A stretch of 9,458 nucleotides of DNA from DHVE2 group archaeon. GTDB taxonomy: Archaea > Thermoplasmatota > Thermoplasmata > Thermoplasmatales > Aciduliprofundaceae. Positions 6,841 through 9,458 of the stretch are shown here, piece by piece. Position 1 is the stretch's first letter; every line of letters begins with the position of its first letter. The position numbers and the translations under genes were made by a program. A model generated the notes under the pieces. The model ran no database searches and was not told the origin of the DNA. It saw only the letters and a program-made list of their open reading frames with translations. The DNA is taken from positions 1-9,458 of the forward strand of contig WAOZ01000170.1 of assembly GCA_015520975.1 (NCBI GenBank). The letters run 5' to 3'.

Positions 6841-6850
6841 AATATAAATA
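6841..6850 (-). promoter_or_regulatory. TATA box for the V4R-like gene
   Basis: Minus-strand TATTTATATT, about 30 bases before ATG 6815. It predicts a leader of only a few bases; no GGTGA-type site is present there, which fits near-leaderless translation. Confidence 0.5.
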
Positions 6851-6932
6851 TTGCCAGTTTTTGCTGAATTAGACATTTTATAAAGCAACAGTTTTTTCTT
6901 AATAATCTTAAAATGTGGTGGTGAGCAAAACC

Positions 6933-6941
6933 GTTAAATTT
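6933..6941 (+). promoter_or_regulatory. TATA-like box for the small membrane protein gene
   Basis: GTTAAATTT preceded by GCAAAACC (possible BRE), centred about 29 bases before ATG 6966. It would place the transcription start within a few bases of that ATG. Confidence 0.4.
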
Positions 6942-6965
6942 CATTATGCAGTTGCGGGAGATGTG

Positions 6966-7304
6966 ATGGATAAAAGAAGCATTAAAAAATCAACTGTCAA
7001 AATACTGGCAATTTTCATAATACTTGGTGTTCTTGGATTTATAACGCCGTATCTTCTTATGATTGTGGGGATATGGTTCATGCTCACCGGAGCGTTCTCC
7101 CTCAGCCCAACCATAAATCTGCTGCGCTTTTATTCAAGAAGGGCGTTCAGCTCTGCGGAGATAGATCTCACAGGCGTAGATCCGTCTCTTGATAAACCGG
7201 TGAATATCTCGTGGAATGAATCTTTAATATTGACAGGAGTAGGATTCGGCATTTTCTTTGCTTCTATACTTTTACTGAGTTTCGGCTGGAACGGTATAAT
7301 TTAA
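6966..7304 (+). CDS. Small three-helix membrane protein of unknown function
   Basis: I do not recognise a family. The 112-residue product starts with a basic stretch (MDKRSIKKSTVK), has two adjacent hydrophobic segments at about 11-26 and 28-44, a polar loop of about 40 residues containing RFYSRRAF and an acidic part, and a third hydrophobic segment at about 86-106. By the positive-inside rule the N-terminus should be cytoplasmic. The frame stays open upstream to GTG codons at 6915-6921, but ATG 6966 is preferred: GGGAG lies 5 bases before it, the TATA-like box fits it, and the extra residues look non-conserved. It is transcribed away from the V4R-like gene across a 150-base gap and converges on the tRNA gene, with its stop codon only 9 bases from the tRNA 3' end. 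Confidence 0.65.
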   Translation: MDKRSIKKSTVKILAIFIILGVLGFITPYLLMIVGIWFMLTGAFSLSPTINLLRFYSRRAFSSAEIDLTGVDPSLDKPVNISWNESLILTGVGFGIFFASILLLSFGWNGII

Positions 7305-7307
7305 AAA
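7303..7307 (-). terminator. T5 terminator of the tRNA transcript
   Basis: Five T on the minus strand, 6 bases after the tRNA discriminator base. It overlaps the TAA stop (7302-7304) of the convergent membrane protein gene, so the same bases serve both strands. Confidence 0.55.
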
Positions 7308-7313
7308 CATCAG

Positions 7314-7428
7314 TGCCGGGGCCGGGGTTCGAACCCGGGACCTTCGGATTTCCCAGCATTGGAGGTGGAGATTTTACCTCTACAAATCCCTATGAGTCCG
7401 ACGCTCCACCAGGCTGAGCCACCCCGGC
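7314..7428 (-). tRNA. tRNA-Met (CAT anticodon), elongator type, with a 41-base intron
   Basis: Exons 7428-7391 and 7349-7314 fold into a full cloverleaf: acceptor GCCGGGG/CCCCGGC (7 pairs), U8-G9, D stem GCTC/GAGC, anticodon stem TCGGA/TCCGA with loop CTCATAA after splicing, variable AGGTC, T arm CCGGG-TTCGAAC-CCCGG, discriminator A73. CCA is not encoded. It is not the initiator: pair 1-72 is G-C rather than A-U, and the anticodon stem lacks the three consecutive G-C pairs. Elongator Met is preferred over tRNA-Ile2 (CAU read after agmatidine modification), because archaeal elongator tRNA-Met genes often carry an intron at this site; Ile2 is not excluded. Position 21 is G rather than the usual A. 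It lies 14 bases behind the S3Ae stop on the same strand, and no AT-rich box sits at the proper distance upstream. Confidence 0.93.
7350..7390 (-). other. tRNA intron (bulge-helix-bulge type) at 37/38
   Basis: The 41-base intron interrupts the anticodon loop after A37. Exon bases 32-35 (CUCA) pair with intron UGGG, forming the 4-bp central helix. The bulges are UAG (cut after A37) and AAA (cut before A38), each 3 bases, as archaeal splicing endonuclease requires. Inside, GAGGT can pair with ACCTC as a hairpin; the helix next to the 5' bulge is imperfect (a G-G mismatch). Confidence 0.85.
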
Positions 7429-7442
7429 ACTTTATTGTTGTA

Positions 7443-8147
7443 TTATTGAGTTTCCGCAGTGGTTGGGGTTTCTTCGGGCGCCTCTTCAGCCGCCTGCACT
7501 TCTATTTCTTTTTTCTCTTCCTCTCTTTCAAGTTCCACGATTTTCTCTTCGGGGAAATAGAGCACTTCTGATTTTCTTATCTCTATTCTTCTAACAGGAT
7601 AAATGGGTTTCAAAATTCCGCTCAACTCTTTGGGAGCCTCGTCGGATAGAATGTATTTCACATATTCCGAGAAAGTCATTCCTTTCGCTTTCTCGGTAAG
7701 ATGATTTGTTATCGCTTTTCTTATCTGACTTTTTATTGAAGTTTTAATTCTTTTATCGGGCACAGCGATAACTTTAACCCTCATTCTATAACCATCCGCT
7801 GTATTTACGGGGAATATGGCATCTATTCTGCTCCTTCTCCTCCTAACCATCCTGCGAATATAATCGGTGGTCATATCATGACCTATGAAACGGGTATATG
7901 CATTCGTTCCGTGAATGCGATTTATTTTAAAATACAGCTTGACATGCATCTTTCTGTAATTGCCCGTCAAATCATAAAGCGTTGCCTCTGCGATGCGGCC
8001 TATCACTTTCTGCGGATCATCCGCGGGGGTCATACCCAGTTCCTTGGCGCTGAAAGTCTCCGGCGCTATTATCGTGTACCACACCTTCGCACGCCATTTA
8101 TCACGAATCCTACGCGCTGCTGCTCGTTCTGCTCTTTTGCTGGCCAT
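7443..8147 (-). CDS. rps3ae: Small ribosomal subunit protein S3Ae (eS1)
   Basis: A structural protein of the 30S subunit found in Archaea and Eukarya but not Bacteria, sited near the mRNA exit on the platform. The 234-residue sequence opens with a basic stretch (MASKRAERAAARRIRDKW), then WYTIIAPETFSAKELGMTPADDP, GRIAEATLYDLTGNY, a basic MVRRRRSRIDAIF and KTSIKSQIRKAITNHL, all in S3Ae order. The last 35 or so residues form a Glu/Ala-rich, probably disordered acidic tail; family members are usually around 200 residues without such a tail. The start ATG 8147 has AAGGTGATT upstream (GGTGA 6 bases away) and a TATA box at 8181-8189. The tRNA-Met gene follows after 14 bases. This is the strongest single marker that the window is archaeal. 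Confidence 0.96.
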   Translation of the reverse strand: MASKRAERAAARRIRDKWRAKVWYTIIAPETFSAKELGMTPADDPQKVIGRIAEATLYDLTGNYRKMHVKLYFKINRIHGTNAYTRFIGHDMTTDYIRRMVRRRRSRIDAIFPVNTADGYRMRVKVIAVPDKRIKTSIKSQIRKAITNHLTEKAKGMTFSEYVKYILSDEAPKELSGILKPIYPVRRIEIRKSEVLYFPEEKIVELEREEEKKEIEVQAAEEAPEETPTTAETQ

Positions 8148-8151
8148 GTAG

Positions 8152-8160
8152 AATCACCTT
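8152..8160 (-). promoter_or_regulatory. Shine-Dalgarno site of rps3ae
   Basis: Minus-strand AAGGTGATT, its GGTGA core 6 bases before ATG 8147: a long complement to the archaeal 16S 3' end, fitting a highly expressed gene. Confidence 0.75.
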
Positions 8161-8180
8161 GCGAGGGTAAATAGTCAGTC

Positions 8181-8189
8181 CTTTAAATA
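8181..8189 (-). promoter_or_regulatory. TATA box of rps3ae
   Basis: Minus-strand TATTTAAAG preceded by an A-rich stretch (possible BRE). A start about 27 bases on (near 8158) gives a leader of roughly 12 bases that begins at the ribosome binding site. Confidence 0.65.
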
Positions 8190-8219
8190 ATTTTTTGTGA
8201 AAACAGAGAAAACTTTTTC

Positions 8220-8228
8220 TATTTAAAG
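8220..8228 (+). promoter_or_regulatory. TATA-like 9-mer before the SHMT-like gene
   Basis: TATTTAAAG, the same 9 bases as the rps3ae box but facing the other way. It is centred about 20 bases before ATG 8244, slightly closer than usual, so its role is less certain. An imperfect palindrome GAAAA-CT-TTTTC (8208-8219) lies directly upstream. Confidence 0.4.
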
Positions 8229-8243
8229 TGTTGTTTGTTCAAA

Positions 8244-9437
8244 ATGCAACCTCTGAATATCGTACTGAAACATGACCGTTATCGTGCGAATGTTCTGAAT
8301 ATGCAGGCTTCTGAAAATTATCTTTCTCCATCTGTGAGAAGAGCACTTGCATCGGATATGGCATCAAGATACTCTATGGTTTTTGATTCTGAAGTTCACG
8401 GAGTATTCGTGCACAATGTTTACGGCGGAACAAAATACGAAGAAGAAATTGTGGAATTGGCAGAAAAACTCGCTATGAAGGTGTTTGGCTTTTCGCATAC
8501 CAATGTGAAACCGCTGTCGGGCCACATCGCTGCAATGACGGTACTCATCACACTTGCAAAGCGTGGTTCAAAGATAATGGCTATCCCACCAGAGAGAGGC
8601 GGATATGATGGGTATTACCAGCCATATCTACCGGATATGCTCGGGCTTGAATACATCCCTCCAGCGCTTAATGATGGGATCCCCGATCCAGATCACATTC
8701 TGAAAACCAGACCGGATATTATTATTCTGGGTGCGAGTTATATCCTTTTTCCTTACGATCTGAAACCGATTTTAAATGCGGCCGCCGAAATCGATGCAGT
8801 GGTTATATACGATGCATCCCATGTTCTCGGGTTTCTGCCATCGGGATTTCAAAATGATATAGAAAAATGCGCGGTGGTTTATGGTTCCACGCATAAATCT
8901 TTTCCCGGACCGCAAGGTGGAATAATACTGACTAATCAATCTGAATTGGCAAATAAAATAGATAAAAATCTCACATGGCGCACACAGGATAATTTTCATG
9001 TGAATCGTGTAGCTGCACTGGCTCAGGCGCTGTGGGTATTTGAACCTGTTGCTGGGGAGTATGGGAAGATGGTCAGCGAAAATTCGTATGCTCTTGCGAA
9101 AACGCTCGATGAACTTGGGTTGAAAATAAAATACCCGCCGCATTACACCCGCAGCCATCAGGTCATAGTTGATGAACATTATCTATTAGAACGATTCAAC
9201 ATGACCCCTCCGGAAATGTCGAAAATTCTTGAAAAAAATGGTATAGTGATTGATGCTGTCGGTAGAATAGGTACCGCCGAGCTTACATGGAAAGGCTACA
9301 CCGTGGAGGATATGGAGCACATTGCGCATATAATCGTATCTGCACTCAAGGGCGAAAATGTTAAAACACAGGTGAAAAATCTTGTCAAAAAATGGGATGG
9401 AAAAACACTCGGTGAAAAATTCAGAGAAGATATTTAA
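8244..9437 (+). CDS. Divergent serine hydroxymethyltransferase-family PLP enzyme
   Basis: A fold-type I PLP enzyme of 397 residues whose layout follows serine hydroxymethyltransferase (SHMT, Ser + pterin to Gly + methylene-pterin): QASENYLSP (ASEN at 22-25), NVYGG (58-62), PLSGHIAAM, YDASH with PLP-pairing D190 and H193, the PLP lysine K218 in GSTHKSFPGPQGG, and R341 in GRIGTAELT for the substrate carboxylate. Elsewhere it departs. The YAEGxPGxRYYGG block with catalytic Glu is replaced by a longer, unlike loop (SEVHGVFVHNVYGG), and the HGGHLTHG block with the His that stacks on PLP is RGGYDGYY. Length is slightly below the usual 410-430. It may be an aldolase-like or other beta-hydroxy amino acid enzyme rather than true SHMT. 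ATG 8244 is chosen over in-frame TTG 8235; neither has a clear ribosome binding site. Divergent from rps3ae; no T-run follows in the last 21 bases. Confidence 0.8.
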   Translation: MQPLNIVLKHDRYRANVLNMQASENYLSPSVRRALASDMASRYSMVFDSEVHGVFVHNVYGGTKYEEEIVELAEKLAMKVFGFSHTNVKPLSGHIAAMTVLITLAKRGSKIMAIPPERGGYDGYYQPYLPDMLGLEYIPPALNDGIPDPDHILKTRPDIIILGASYILFPYDLKPILNAAAEIDAVVIYDASHVLGFLPSGFQNDIEKCAVVYGSTHKSFPGPQGGIILTNQSELANKIDKNLTWRTQDNFHVNRVAALAQALWVFEPVAGEYGKMVSENSYALAKTLDELGLKIKYPPHYTRSHQVIVDEHYLLERFNMTPPEMSKILEKNGIVIDAVGRIGTAELTWKGYTVEDMEHIAHIIVSALKGENVKTQVKNLVKKWDGKTLGEKFREDI

Positions 9438-9458
9438 TTAAAAACCATACCCCCAAGG

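Noticed and set aside
6816..6944. 43-residue N-terminal extension of the V4R-like protein
   Set aside because: It would cross the gene's own likely TATA box and overlap the upstream edge of the divergent gene; ATG 6815 fits the promoter better.
6915..6965. GTG starts giving a 17-residue longer membrane protein
   Set aside because: ATG 6966 has a GGGAG site and fits the TATA-like box; the extension covers that promoter.
7314..7428. Initiator tRNA-Met
   Set aside because: Has G1-C72 and an anticodon stem TCGGA/TCCGA without the three G-C pairs of initiators.
7359..7571. Plus-strand open frame across the tRNA and the S3Ae tail
   Set aside because: Runs through a tRNA and antisense to a ribosomal protein gene; a chance frame.
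7878..8174. Plus-strand open frame opposite the S3Ae N-terminus
   Set aside because: Antisense to a conserved ribosomal gene, with no recognisable product.
1..9458. CRISPR array, insertion sequence, prophage or defence system
   Set aside because: No regularly spaced repeats, terminal inverted repeats, transposase, integrase or known defence domain was seen on either strand.

Overview
The window looks like ordinary, densely packed archaeal chromosome. The clearest evidence is an archaeal/eukaryotic-type small-subunit ribosomal protein S3Ae (eS1). Supporting signs are a tRNA-Met(CAT) whose intron sits at 37/38 in a bulge-helix-bulge fold, Shine-Dalgarno sites of the form (GA)GGTGA(T), TATA boxes about 25-30 bases before several starts, and T-run terminators without hairpins. 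My best guess is a euryarchaeon of the Thermoplasmatota/Aciduliprofundum type. That placement is an impression from the protein sequences, not a database result. No mobile element, CRISPR array, integrase or obvious defence system was seen.

Layout: (1) bases 1-2764, plus strand: the 3' end of an aconitase gene, a short lyase of the isocitrate lyase/methylisocitrate lyase superfamily, and isocitrate dehydrogenase, tightly spaced as one operon ending in a T-run. Aconitase makes isocitrate (or methylisocitrate); the dehydrogenase sends isocitrate to 2-oxoglutarate, and the lyase could split the same type of substrate. The operon therefore spans a carbon branch point. (2) 2824-4996, plus strand: a likely leaderless alaX-L gene (trans-editing of mischarged tRNA-Ala) overlapping an M42 metallo-aminopeptidase gene. 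(3) 4993-6195, minus strand: a PLP aminotransferase that starts at TTG and meets the peptidase gene tail to tail, both stop codons sharing one TTAA. (4) 6246-6815, minus strand: a small protein resembling V4R/heme-NO-binding-type sensory domains. (5) 6966-7304, plus strand: a small three-helix membrane protein, divergent from gene 4. (6) 7314-8147, minus strand: S3Ae followed after 14 bases by the intron-containing tRNA-Met, apparently one transcription unit. (7) 8244-9437, plus strand: a divergent relative of serine hydroxymethyltransferase, divergent from S3Ae across a 96-base region carrying two identical, oppositely facing TATA-like 9-mers.

The most interesting items are the SHMT relative, which seems to lack residues needed for folate/pterin-dependent SHMT chemistry; the short lyase of uncertain substrate with an unusual active-site proline; the V4R-like protein; and the S3Ae-tRNA arrangement, where the tRNA has no visible promoter of its own. 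I saw no convincing wholly new multi-gene system.
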